Below are positions 22,915 through 30,935 of a stretch of 41,180 nt of DNA, piece after piece. Every line of letters starts with the position of its first letter. Within the stretch, counting starts at the first letter, position 1. The stretch covers positions 1-41,180 of the IMG/VR virus record IMGVR_UViG_3300008459_000118. The stretch is one strand, 5' to 3'. A program made the position numbers and the translations under genes. The DNA is from a virus. The notes below the pieces were generated by a model. It was given only the letters and a program-made list of their open reading frames with translations, was not told the origin of the DNA and made no database searches.

Positions 22915-23967
22915 TTAATCTAGCAAGGTATATTGATCTAACTTTTGAGTAACCTCTCTTATCCACACTTCGATGTTTCTAATTGCATTTGTCATTCCAT
23001 CTTCAAAAATCATTTGATGAAACTTTATCTTTGCTAATTTTGGGACTGAAGATTCTACTGTGGTTATTACTCTGAGTCTAGTGCTCGTTGGTATTCCACT
23101 CTCAGAAAGCTGCATGATCTGGTGGAATAAACGGATGTCGCTTTCTGCTTGAACTACCTTCTCATAGAGCTTCACTTTTGGGTTTTCAATAGCCAATCCC
23201 TTAGCATATTCAATAAAGTCATCAACACTGATGTAATCTGAACCGGTTAGCTTTGGAAACCTGCTTGCTATAGTTTTTGCTCCCAATCCCGATACGCCTG
23301 GAATGTTATCACTATCGTCCCCTAATAGAGCTCGATAAAGTGCGAAGTTGTATGGCATGATGTTGTAAGTCTCATAAACATCATTTGTATAAAATAGTTG
23401 CTTTTTTGTTGGACTCCAAATATGAATACGATCATTCACTAATTGCATAAAGTCCTTATCGGAAGACATGATAAATACCTGAGAATCCTTTTCCTTGAGG
23501 TAGTCTTCTGAGATGTAGGCTATAACGTCATCAGCTTCAACTCCGTCCGAAACTACTGTAGTGAAAGGTAATACTTCAATGTACTCAACCAACCTCATCA
23601 ACTGCTCTCGCTGATTGTCTTCCTTGTCGACTGTTTCTGCTCGATTCAACCTTATCTTGAAGGTACGATTGGCCTTGTACTGAGGGTAAAGCTTTTTACG
23701 CTTTGCCGATCCATCCTTTCCATCAAACACAATGATAACTCGAGTTGGATTGATTGCTTTAATAGCATGTCCAACACTTAATAGAAATCCTGAGATTCCG
23801 CCCACATGCTCACCGTTGATGTTTGTAGTAGGACTTGCAGCATAAGCTCTAATGAAAGTGTTGAGGCCGTCAACAATCAACACTCGAGAATTCTTTGTGT
23901 CTCGTTGATCAGCCCCTTCACCCCTAAGTTTTACTTCATTAAAGTATGCGAGATACTTTTTGTTCAT
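22915..23967 (-). CDS. 5'-3' exonuclease / flap endonuclease
   Basis: The 350-residue enzyme removes RNA primers and 5' flaps. Family motifs are RVLIVDGLNTFIRAY (Asp33), VIIVFDGKDGSAKRK, VEADDVIAYI, IMSSDKDFMQLV and GDDSDNIPGVSGLGAKTI, the helix-hairpin-helix region. The acidic metal-binding residues are all present. It matches T4 RNase H and the free-standing form of the Pol I 5' nuclease, and complements polA (5059-7299), which lacks this domain. It starts 4 bases after the recA stop. Confidence 0.95.
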   Translation of the reverse strand: MNKKYLAYFNEVKLRGEGADQRDTKNSRVLIVDGLNTFIRAYAASPTTNINGEHVGGISGFLLSVGHAIKAINPTRVIIVFDGKDGSAKRKKLYPQYKANRTFKIRLNRAETVDKEDNQREQLMRLVEYIEVLPFTTVVSDGVEADDVIAYISEDYLKEKDSQVFIMSSDKDFMQLVNDRIHIWSPTKKQLFYTNDVYETYNIMPYNFALYRALLGDDSDNIPGVSGLGAKTIASRFPKLTGSDYISVDDFIEYAKGLAIENPKVKLYEKVVQAESDIRLFHQIMQLSESGIPTSTRLRVITTVESSVPKLAKIKFHQMIFEDGMTNAIRNIEVWIREVTQKLDQYTLLD

Positions 23968-23971
23968 AACT

Positions 23972-25117
23972 TTAGTCTTCTAATTCTCCTTCATCTACTG
24001 AGATTTCATCCGGATCAATTAAGTTTTGATCACGATACTTCATCACATAGATGTCACAGATTTTTTTGTAACAGTATTCTTTTAACTCTGGATCTTCTTC
24101 CAGCATAGCTCTCCACTCCTTAGATTGGAATCGAACTTCCTCACCAGTCTCTTCGTTTACTAACGTATACCAAGCACCTGATGCTTTAATTGTTCCGTAA
24201 TCCTTCATAAGAGTCAACCAGCTATTGTAGTCGTCAATTCCTGAGTTAAAGTAAATATCAAACGTGGCTTTCTTGAATGGAGGACCCATACGATTCTTAA
24301 TGATCTGAGCTTCTGTTTGAACTCCAATAATCTGCTCAGTCTTACCTGATCCGCTCTTCAACTTACCTACTCCTTTCAAACGAATACGACAGCTTGCATG
24401 GAAACCTAAAGCCTTACCACCTGATGTTGTGTACTTGTCTCCAAACATTACTCCCATCTTTTCACGTAGCTGAGATGTACACAAAAGCAACACCCTCTGC
24501 TTACCGATAATGTTTGTAATCTTACGCATTGCTTTAGACATTAGGATAGCTTTTGTAGTTGCCCAACCATCCTTCTCGTAGTCTGCATCTTGCTCTACTT
24601 TTGTAGTAGCTGCTGATACTGAGTCTAGTGCAATTGTTACTAACCGATCCTTTGAACTTTTACGTACTGTTTCGATAATGTTTTCGATTGCATCAAATGA
24701 ATCTTCGATTGTCTCTAGCGGAACGTATAACATATTACTAACATCAACCCCTACAGCTCTAAGAAACTCCTCACTTAATGCATTCTCTGTATCGATATAC
24801 ACAGCAAGTCCTCCCTTCTTCTGCGTGTTGGCTAGTGTATGTGCTACAATTAAACTCTTACCAGATGCTTCCATCCCTTGCAGTTCAACAATTCGACCTA
24901 CTGGGAATCCTCCGTTCGGTCGATTTGATATTGCTAGGTCTAGCAGAGAAGATCCGGTTGAAATCCATTCTGTCAAGTCTGTTGGAGCTTCTTCGTCGCC
25001 ATTTAAGAAATGAGCAGCTTTGAAGTCTTTGAACTTTTTGTTTAGGCTGTCTGCTAATACTGAAGCGAGTTCATCCCTTCCCGATATTTCATCGGGCGTA
25101 ACCTTCTGCTTTGCCAT
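23972..25117 (-). CDS. RecA/UvsX-type recombinase
   Basis: The 381-residue strand-exchange ATPase has Walker A GMEASGKS (81-88, Lys87), a VYIDTENALSEEF segment, VTIALDSVSA (Walker B) and LLLCTSQLREKMGVMFGDKYTTSGGKALGFHAS, covering loops L1 and L2. The C-terminal tail is acidic (DPDEISVDEGELED), as in RecA and UvsX. It should load on ssDNA with the gp32-like protein encoded just upstream to drive recombination-dependent replication and repair. It looks closer to cellular RecA than T4 UvsX does, but I cannot measure this here. Confidence 0.95.
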   Translation of the reverse strand: MAKQKVTPDEISGRDELASVLADSLNKKFKDFKAAHFLNGDEEAPTDLTEWISTGSSLLDLAISNRPNGGFPVGRIVELQGMEASGKSLIVAHTLANTQKKGGLAVYIDTENALSEEFLRAVGVDVSNMLYVPLETIEDSFDAIENIIETVRKSSKDRLVTIALDSVSAATTKVEQDADYEKDGWATTKAILMSKAMRKITNIIGKQRVLLLCTSQLREKMGVMFGDKYTTSGGKALGFHASCRIRLKGVGKLKSGSGKTEQIIGVQTEAQIIKNRMGPPFKKATFDIYFNSGIDDYNSWLTLMKDYGTIKASGAWYTLVNEETGEEVRFQSKEWRAMLEEDPELKEYCYKKICDIYVMKYRDQNLIDPDEISVDEGELED

Positions 25118-25122
25118 GTGGT

Positions 25123-25899
25123 TTATGAATTAAATAATGAATCGAATGCTGATGAAATGTCGTCAGTATTGGTTGCTGTAGTTGCTCCGGTGATCGGTGC
25201 AATTGCTGGCTTCGTACCTTGTGCGTCTGCTCCTGCTTCTGGATCTAACCATTTCTGCAACACCTCAGTCATTTCTTCATAAGTCGGCTCTGTGAACAAC
25301 TCTGTGATTTGTTTTTGATTACCAACAATCATCTCTGCAATCTCCTTATCAGTTGTTGCTGGAGTTGTGTTAGGTTTCACTCTTACTGTGAAAGACGGAA
25401 AAGCACCTTCTTTCTCTGCAGCAATATGCTCCACAGTAACATCGCGACCATTCATTAAATCAGTGATGTCACCATAATCTGGATCTGCAATCACACTTAA
25501 AAGTTCTGTGTAGATCTGCTTACCGAAAGCCCAAAACTTAACACCTTCATGCTCTGCACCGCGTACAATAACTGGAGCGTAAACTCGGAACTTTGGTTCG
25601 ATTTTCTTTCCTAGTTTCCAATCATCTTTGTCTCCTGACTTTTTAAGCTTCTCAGCAAACTCTACTACTGGATCAGGACGTCCGAAAGATACCGGAGATA
25701 CCATTGTACGTTTTCCAATCTCGTAGTGGAAGTACATTTCTAAGAATGGATTGTTTTTGTCGAATGCGTAGGGTACGATACGTACTTGTGATTTTCCTAC
25801 TGGTGGTTTCCAAATGAAGTCGCTTGACTTGTTACCACCTCCCGTTGATTGTTGCATTGCTTGCAACTTTGCTTTAATCGCGTCTAAATTAATCGCCAT
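25123..25899 (-). CDS. T4 gp32-like single-stranded-DNA-binding protein
   Basis: The 258-residue protein has a flexible basic N-terminus, then KPPVGKSQVRIVPYAFDKNNPFLEMYFHYEIG (the first OB strands), FRVYAPVIVRG, KFWAFGKQIYTELL, DITDLMNGRDVTVEH and an extended acidic tail ending DDISSAFDSLFNS. Layout and tail match T4-type gp32 (ssDNA cover and recruitment of replication proteins). The Cys/His zinc site of T4 gp32 is not seen. It stands directly before recA. Confidence 0.85.
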   Translation of the reverse strand: MAINLDAIKAKLQAMQQSTGGGNKSSDFIWKPPVGKSQVRIVPYAFDKNNPFLEMYFHYEIGKRTMVSPVSFGRPDPVVEFAEKLKKSGDKDDWKLGKKIEPKFRVYAPVIVRGAEHEGVKFWAFGKQIYTELLSVIADPDYGDITDLMNGRDVTVEHIAAEKEGAFPSFTVRVKPNTTPATTDKEIAEMIVGNQKQITELFTEPTYEEMTEVLQKWLDPEAGADAQGTKPAIAPITGATTATNTDDISSAFDSLFNS

Positions 25900-26003
25900 C
25901 TTTGCTCTTTTTTAAGTTAAACATTAAATACTGGCCCTATGTGGATTACATCCTTGACTGGCCTTACTCTTACTATACTACTTTTTTCTTCTGTTGGCAA
26001 CGC

Positions 26004-26384
26004 TTATCGCGATAGCTCTTGTATTTTTATCAATCTGCAATTGTAATCTGAATCCGATAACAAAAGTGTGTCTTGATATTTGGTCCAATCAACTCTAAAC
26101 GTCTTATCTAGTACTCCGTTGTTGAGTGATTGTATTAAACTGTTCAAAGCATTAATGCTATAAAACGTATTTGATTCTTTTTTTCTATTGATAGAGATTG
26201 TATCTTTCATTCTCCTTCCGTCACCAGCTACATTGTAAATGCACACAACGTTGTTGGGTGTTTCTACGTAAGAGTAGCATTTCATATTCGTAACATTGTC
26301 TGTTGTATAGGTTTTGTAAACTTCACCTATACATAAAGCTAATCTATCTAAATATGTGAATGTGCATAGTAACTGTGGCTTCAT
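26004..26384 (-). CDS. Unrecognised protein (126 residues)
   Basis: A soluble protein with a beta-rich centre (NVVCIYNVAGDGRRMKDTISIN) and a helical stretch (SINALNSLIQSLNNG), five Cys and many aromatic residues. No family is recognised. It follows the 78-residue coiled-coil gene with a 1-base gap. The 103 bases between its stop and the gp32-like gene hold no hairpin or clear promoter, only an imperfect GGCCAGT direct repeat. Confidence 0.55.
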   Translation of the reverse strand: MKPQLLCTFTYLDRLALCIGEVYKTYTTDNVTNMKCYSYVETPNNVVCIYNVAGDGRRMKDTISINRKKESNTFYSINALNSLIQSLNNGVLDKTFRVDWTKYQDTLLLSDSDYNCRLIKIQELSR

Positions 26385-26385
26385 T

Positions 26386-26622
26386 CTACTTCTTCTCTAT
26401 CGCATCAATCTGCTGCTTTAATTTTCCAATCTCACCATCCATCTTAGCAGCTTGCTTTTCTTTATCTGCCTTTTGCTGTTTTAGTGCTGATACTTTTTGA
26501 TCATCTTGAGCACTAGCTGTAGATTCAAGCTCTTTTAGAGCCTTCTTACGTTTGAACTTAACTTTGTTCTCTCGCAAATAAGCTTCAATCTCAGTTCTAA
26601 TAAATTGTTTTATAGATCCCAT
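26386..26622 (-). CDS. Small coiled-coil protein (78 residues)
   Basis: Almost the whole sequence is a charged heptad-type helix (RKKALKELESTASAQDD, ALKQQKADKEKQAAKMDGEIGKLKQQIDAIEKK). It looks like a dimerising rod or scaffold. There is no enzymatic motif. A class B motif lies 17 bases upstream, which hints at late expression. Confidence 0.6.
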   Translation of the reverse strand: MGSIKQFIRTEIEAYLRENKVKFKRKKALKELESTASAQDDQKVSALKQQKADKEKQAAKMDGEIGKLKQQIDAIEKK

Positions 26623-26639
26623 TGCGCGGATTAATTTAA

Positions 26640-26647
26640 TATAAATA
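26640..26647 (-). promoter_or_regulatory. Class B motif (TATTTATA) upstream of the coiled-coil gene
   Basis: Exact octamer TATTTATA in coding sense, 17 bases before ATG 26622 and just after the stop of the second polymerase gene. Confidence 0.55.
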
Positions 26648-26656
26648 GTCCTCGGA

Positions 26657-27961
26657 TTAACAAAGTTTCATTTCTGAATATGTTATTCCCTTCTTAATCT
26701 TGACAGGAAACTTATTCAGATCAATACTTTGAGGTATTACTTCCTTTAATAAATAGTCAAGCTCTTCGCTTGGCACGTCAAAAAGAATACTATCGTAGGT
26801 ATAGAGTACTGCAACTGTTTTGTGGTTTTGTAGTTGATCTTGGATTGGTTTCAGAGTCAATACATTGAACTCTGTCTCATACATCTGCAAAAAGTAGTTG
26901 AATAGTGTGTATAAGGTAATGTCCTGATAATTGGCTAATATCAGCTTTCTACCTGATACCGGACTCTCAATGTATCCATGATCTTGAGCGAAGTACCACA
27001 AACGCTCAGCTAACTCTTTTGCTGCTTTGAAAAACGGTACGTGCAAATACTGCTTACTAATTCCTCCATAAATCTGTCTGAATGTAGATTCTTTTGCTTG
27101 TAGTATTTGTGGTTTTGTTGGTGTCTGAGTATCGTGATAATGTTTAGCCAAATGCTCATACACATCCTCAGAACCAAAGTCATACCCAGTGAGTGATGCG
27201 ATTAACCTTGGATGGTATGAATTAAAGTCTAGCTCAACTAAGCTTCCATTCTCAAACCTACTAACAAAGCAATCTCGAGACCCATCATCCTTATTCAAAG
27301 CTGCGAAGTTTATTCCTCCAAACCTATTACTAGGACGTCCGGTGGTTGTGTAATAGTTATACTGGGTATAGCTTTTATCCTCATTTACAGAAAAGGATTG
27401 ACCAAACGCCTCAGTAAACTTTGTAGGATTGATTTGGATACCATTCTTCTCTATGTCATAAAATGCACTCAGTAATTGGTTTTGATAGAAGTCCAGACCC
27501 GGTTGCTTCTCTGCTACATATATTCGTTCAAATAAATCGTAAGCAATATCTTCATGCTTTGGTAAGCTGACAAGTGAACCTAATACATTACAATCTGCAA
27601 TATAGCGGGCGTAGTGGTTCAAAATGCTGGGAGTCTCGAAATTACAAGGTTGATTAAGCTTTAGGTAGTATTGAAGCTGTGCGTCAATAAAACCTCTTGT
27701 ATCATAACCTGCATATTTGAATAGAATTGTATCATAACTATACACATTGCAGTTATAGAGAAAGTTGAAGTCGTCAATTCGAAATATCCCATCCGGATGA
27801 GTCTTACTGACCGAATAAGTTTGTTTAGTTTGAACGTCGATCATAACCAGTGCTACGACGTCACTTACCACTCTATGTCTACGACTATCTTGCAATACCG
27901 GATATACGAACAAAGTTCTTCCAGATAAGCTTTCGAGTTGATGCACGCTGTCTATGATCAT
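26657..27961 (-). CDS. Divergent second family-A DNA polymerase-like protein
   Basis: From ATG 27961 it has 434 residues (a TTG five codons upstream is an alternative). The palm and fingers motifs are readable: TTGRPSNRFGGINF (205-218), motif A VELDFNSYHPRLIA (Asp245), motif B QAKESTFRQIYGG (Lys290, Phe294, Tyr298) and motif C VLYTYDSILF (Asp390). Both catalytic Asp are kept, but motif C is YDS rather than HDE. The N-terminal 100 residues sit where a 3'-5' exonuclease should be, yet I find no DEDD acids. It is about 310 residues shorter than the PolA at 5059-7299. It may be a specialised translesion, priming or repair polymerase. Confidence 0.8.
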   Translation of the reverse strand: MIIDSVHQLESLSGRTLFVYPVLQDSRRHRVVSDVVALVMIDVQTKQTYSVSKTHPDGIFRIDDFNFLYNCNVYSYDTILFKYAGYDTRGFIDAQLQYYLKLNQPCNFETPSILNHYARYIADCNVLGSLVSLPKHEDIAYDLFERIYVAEKQPGLDFYQNQLLSAFYDIEKNGIQINPTKFTEAFGQSFSVNEDKSYTQYNYYTTTGRPSNRFGGINFAALNKDDGSRDCFVSRFENGSLVELDFNSYHPRLIASLTGYDFGSEDVYEHLAKHYHDTQTPTKPQILQAKESTFRQIYGGISKQYLHVPFFKAAKELAERLWYFAQDHGYIESPVSGRKLILANYQDITLYTLFNYFLQMYETEFNVLTLKPIQDQLQNHKTVAVLYTYDSILFDVPSEELDYLLKEVIPQSIDLNKFPVKIKKGITYSEMKLC

Positions 27962-27989
27962 GCATCTAATATACAAATTTATTTAGATT

Positions 27990-28667
27990 TTAGAGCCTAT
28001 TGAATCCAGTAAATCGTCCAAACTCAGTATAACTTTTTACAGCAAATAATATACTGGGTATCTGTCTTTGTGCCTTGAATAAGGTTAGTTCGTTTTGTCT
28101 AGCGATGTAATCGTAAGGTCCTACCAACTTCCATATTATTTTGGCAGACGAATATATCATTGGGTCAATCCCCCGATAAGAACCAATCATCTCCCACTGA
28201 CTGTTATCAATCTCGATTGCATAACTCTCATTGCTGTTTCGTTTTTGTACAAAAAATCTAGCATCTTCCCCCACATCGTAAGCTGATTCCTTTGGTCGAT
28301 AGACGTGTAGCTTTGGTTCAAGGTAATCTAGCTCTTTTATCTCAAACCGCTTTATTGCCTCGTAATCATACTGACTCCTATTAGGATAAACTCTTCGAAG
28401 TCTTTTGTTCGTGTTGTAGTATTCTTCTGAGATTATTCTGTTAGATATTATTGCTGGATCTCCTATTGTATTTACATTATCTTGAGGCTTTACTGGTTCT
28501 GGACCAGTCCATGCGATACCCTCTTTTATGTGATATTCACCAATGTAATCCTTACCGTCTAAAGTAAACTCACCACCTTTTGTGTACTTATGAGTTTCTA
28601 CCCTACTTCGTGGCGAATAACCACTTATACTACCGCTACGATTTTTCTTTTTAGATCTTCTAGCCAT
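27990..28667 (-). CDS. Probable structural protein (225 residues)
   Basis: The N-terminus is strongly basic (MARRSKKKNRSGS), followed by GGEFTLDGKDYIGEYHIKEGIAWTGP, an aromatic-rich segment common in phage virion proteins, then WEMIGSYRGIDPMIYSSAKIIWKLVGPYDY. There is no enzymatic motif. It lies between the hub-like protein and the polymerase, so a baseplate or accessory tail role fits. I cannot name the T4 counterpart. Confidence 0.55.
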   Translation of the reverse strand: MARRSKKKNRSGSISGYSPRSRVETHKYTKGGEFTLDGKDYIGEYHIKEGIAWTGPEPVKPQDNVNTIGDPAIISNRIISEEYYNTNKRLRRVYPNRSQYDYEAIKRFEIKELDYLEPKLHVYRPKESAYDVGEDARFFVQKRNSNESYAIEIDNSQWEMIGSYRGIDPMIYSSAKIIWKLVGPYDYIARQNELTLFKAQRQIPSILFAVKSYTEFGRFTGFNRL

Positions 28668-28681
28668 TACTTTAGTGTATC

Positions 28682-30622
28682 TTATGCTCCTTTATATCTT
28701 GCTACAGTGCTTACTGTAGTTGTCCAGTCCTGCACTGTAACATTATGTTCTACAGATGTGATTTGAAAATCAAAAGCATTTTTTACAGCTGCTGGGATTC
28801 TGGTCGATGTGATTAGCTGTCCAAAAGCAAATCCACCAACTCCATCAACTGTGAATCCAAAGTCAAAAGGTAGTGGCATTCCTTTACACTTTTCCTTAGC
28901 ATCATCATCTTTGTTCACCTTCTCTGTTACTGCTGCAATTGCTGCTTGTGTTGTTGTATTATCTACACAACCGTACATCTCTTCAAAAATTTCATCAAAG
29001 CTTTTATCACCTTCTTCTACTGAGGATGGAACTTGATTGCAGTCACAAGGTGGTGGTGTTGATGCTTTTGGTCTGCACAAATCGACTACCGACTCACCGG
29101 TACCAAAAGCTCTAAAGGCTACTGTATCGCATTTTGAATTTTTTCCATTTTGCTTACTACCATTGGCGTACAATGCCTGCGATTTCATTGCTCCGGTAAG
29201 TTTCATGTCTAATTTAAGATCTCGAATTACTGAATTATTGGCATCAGTTGGCACCGCGTAAACTCCTGCTGGAGTGTAGTTTCTTATGTCTACGATCGAT
29301 ACTAGAGGAACGTCAGTTGGATCCTCACAATTCTCAGTAGTAGAAACTACCTCTAAATACTCGGCAAAATAACCACCGCATACATTGCTTACCTTTTTGA
29401 GTACGTTTTGCAAGAAGGTGCTGATCTTATTATCACCGTCCTCAACTGCCTTTAGCTCTTGCATTAGGAATATGCAGTTAAGCATTACAGTGTTACCAAA
29501 GTCAAACGAATTGCCACCCCAATTATCGTTAGGGGCGTTTTGTTTCCAGTTCCAATCATCTCTACCAATCGCTTGGCTTGTTCTAGGTGATCCGGCAAGA
29601 ACGCATACTCGTGGATCGCCAGAGTCCAACCACCAATTAGATGGTATCTCTATGTTGTTGCTCATAACTTTTCCTATTGTATGCTTTCCTCCTTGTGTTG
29701 GAATTGCGTATGTATTTATTGCTGCCTCTAAGGTGTACCATGAAATATAACCCTCTGTGGTGTCGTAATTTGGATTGAGACTAGCTTGCTCTGAACCTCC
29801 GGCGTCGTTTCTATCTTCACCCTCATAATTACCTGCTGATACTCGCCAACCTTGATCGTGACTACCTCCTACATTATTCCCTAAGTAAACGCAATCCTCA
29901 TCATTTTGAGCTTGCGTATTGATATCAAACAACCACGTGTATAGTAGGCTCCTCTTTGCTGTTACATCCTCTCCTTCCTCTGACTTAAATACACGAGAGC
30001 ATTCACAATCACCAGAAACTGACACTTTACCGTCTTGTACAGCTTCTGATGCTGCTACTAATTCAATAGTACATTCCCAATATCCATCGTTGCTGAGCTT
30101 GTAGCTAAAGTTTGTGATTAAACCCTGCAAACCATCATATGCTGGATTACCTGCTGCTATGCTTCGCATCATACATATAGCCTTACCATCATCCATTGGA
30201 CCTGTTACTGGGCTTGGAGCTACTTGTCCTGTACATGCCACGGACCATCCCCATTGCACTCTTGCGGTCATTCCCGGGATGAAATAACACTGTTGAAGTC
30301 CTATTAATTGCTCGTCTGTAAAGGCTGTAAGGTTTATAGTGCAGGATCTTGTTGTTCCTAATTCACCCTGCTTTTTCACTTGAACTCCGGTGAGTACTGG
30401 TTTCGTTCGGACAAAACCACCTTCATACCGTGTGCCAGATCCTATCTCTAATTTACTCGATAATCGATTGTATTGGCCGCAGCTGGAAGCATAAGAACTC
30501 AAATGAATCCACGGCATTCGTTGAGCTGCCCATACGGGTCCTTTGTTTGTTCCTCTTGCGTTGAGCTCAGCTTGTGTTCCACCTGGAACGGATTTTCCTT
30601 TGAAGGGATTTCCTCCTGCCAT
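28682..30622 (-). CDS. Cysteine-rich baseplate-hub-like protein
   Basis: The protein has 646 residues. The N-terminal part (GFVRTKPVLTGVQVKKQGELG, TINLTAFTDEQLIGLQQCYFIPGMTARVQWGWS) and the C-terminal part (FDFGFTVDGVGGFAFGQLITSTRIPAA, FQITSVEHNVTVQDWTTTVSTVARY) resemble hub proteins of contractile tails (gp27/gpD type), in which the end domain packs around the spike. It has about 20 Cys, including DCEC and CDC clusters, unusual for a cytoplasmically assembled virion protein. Its position after the LysM protein supports a baseplate role. The assignment rests on pattern and context, not a firm family match. Confidence 0.55.
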   Translation of the reverse strand: MAGGNPFKGKSVPGGTQAELNARGTNKGPVWAAQRMPWIHLSSYASSCGQYNRLSSKLEIGSGTRYEGGFVRTKPVLTGVQVKKQGELGTTRSCTINLTAFTDEQLIGLQQCYFIPGMTARVQWGWSVACTGQVAPSPVTGPMDDGKAICMMRSIAAGNPAYDGLQGLITNFSYKLSNDGYWECTIELVAASEAVQDGKVSVSGDCECSRVFKSEEGEDVTAKRSLLYTWLFDINTQAQNDEDCVYLGNNVGGSHDQGWRVSAGNYEGEDRNDAGGSEQASLNPNYDTTEGYISWYTLEAAINTYAIPTQGGKHTIGKVMSNNIEIPSNWWLDSGDPRVCVLAGSPRTSQAIGRDDWNWKQNAPNDNWGGNSFDFGNTVMLNCIFLMQELKAVEDGDNKISTFLQNVLKKVSNVCGGYFAEYLEVVSTTENCEDPTDVPLVSIVDIRNYTPAGVYAVPTDANNSVIRDLKLDMKLTGAMKSQALYANGSKQNGKNSKCDTVAFRAFGTGESVVDLCRPKASTPPPCDCNQVPSSVEEGDKSFDEIFEEMYGCVDNTTTQAAIAAVTEKVNKDDDAKEKCKGMPLPFDFGFTVDGVGGFAFGQLITSTRIPAAVKNAFDFQITSVEHNVTVQDWTTTVSTVARYKGA

Positions 30623-30625
30623 AAC

Positions 30626-30922
30626 TTAGTTGTTTAATTGTTCGTACTCTTCTAAAATGTCTTGATAATCTTGTGGTACTCTTAGTAGAGTGCCAGGTTC
30701 TAGAGCAAAAGAGCCTTTACCTACTGCGTTTGCTTCAGCAATTAACCACCACATATTCACATCTCCATAAAACTGATAAGCGATTAACTCAACTCGATCA
30801 CCTATTGTGGTGCGAATGTAGATATCTGACTCCTTTCTAGGAATTGGTGGATAGATAGTTGACCTAACAACCCTCTTTCCATCTTCTGTCTTTTTTTGTG
30901 GTATCTTTTCGTATCTATTCAT
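30626..30922 (-). CDS. LysM-type baseplate wedge protein (gp53-like)
   Basis: The 98-residue protein contains a LysM-like fold: YIRTTIGDRVELIAYQFYGDVNMWWLIAEANAVG, followed by LEPGTLLRVPQD. This is the form seen in T4 gp53 and in the tail X proteins of contractile tails, where it joins the hub and wedges. It is directly 3 bases before the hub-like gene and 13 bases after the tube-cap-like gene. Confidence 0.8.
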   Translation of the reverse strand: MNRYEKIPQKKTEDGKRVVRSTIYPPIPRKESDIYIRTTIGDRVELIAYQFYGDVNMWWLIAEANAVGKGSFALEPGTLLRVPQDYQDILEEYEQLNN

Positions 30923-30926
30923 ATAC

Positions 30927-30934
30927 TATAAATA
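30927..30934 (-). promoter_or_regulatory. Class B motif (TATTTATA) upstream of the gp53-like gene
   Basis: Exact octamer TATTTATA in coding sense, 4 bases before ATG 30922 and one base past the preceding stop. As at 512, the short distance would make the message nearly leaderless. Confidence 0.4.
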
Positions 30935-30935
30935 G

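Noticed and set aside
25900-26003. Gap before the gp32-like gene as a regulatory region or RNA gene
   Set aside because: It contains TTGCC and a TATAGTAA box 20 bases apart plus a GGCCAGT repeat, but the -7 box is poor and there is no hairpin; evidence is too weak to call.
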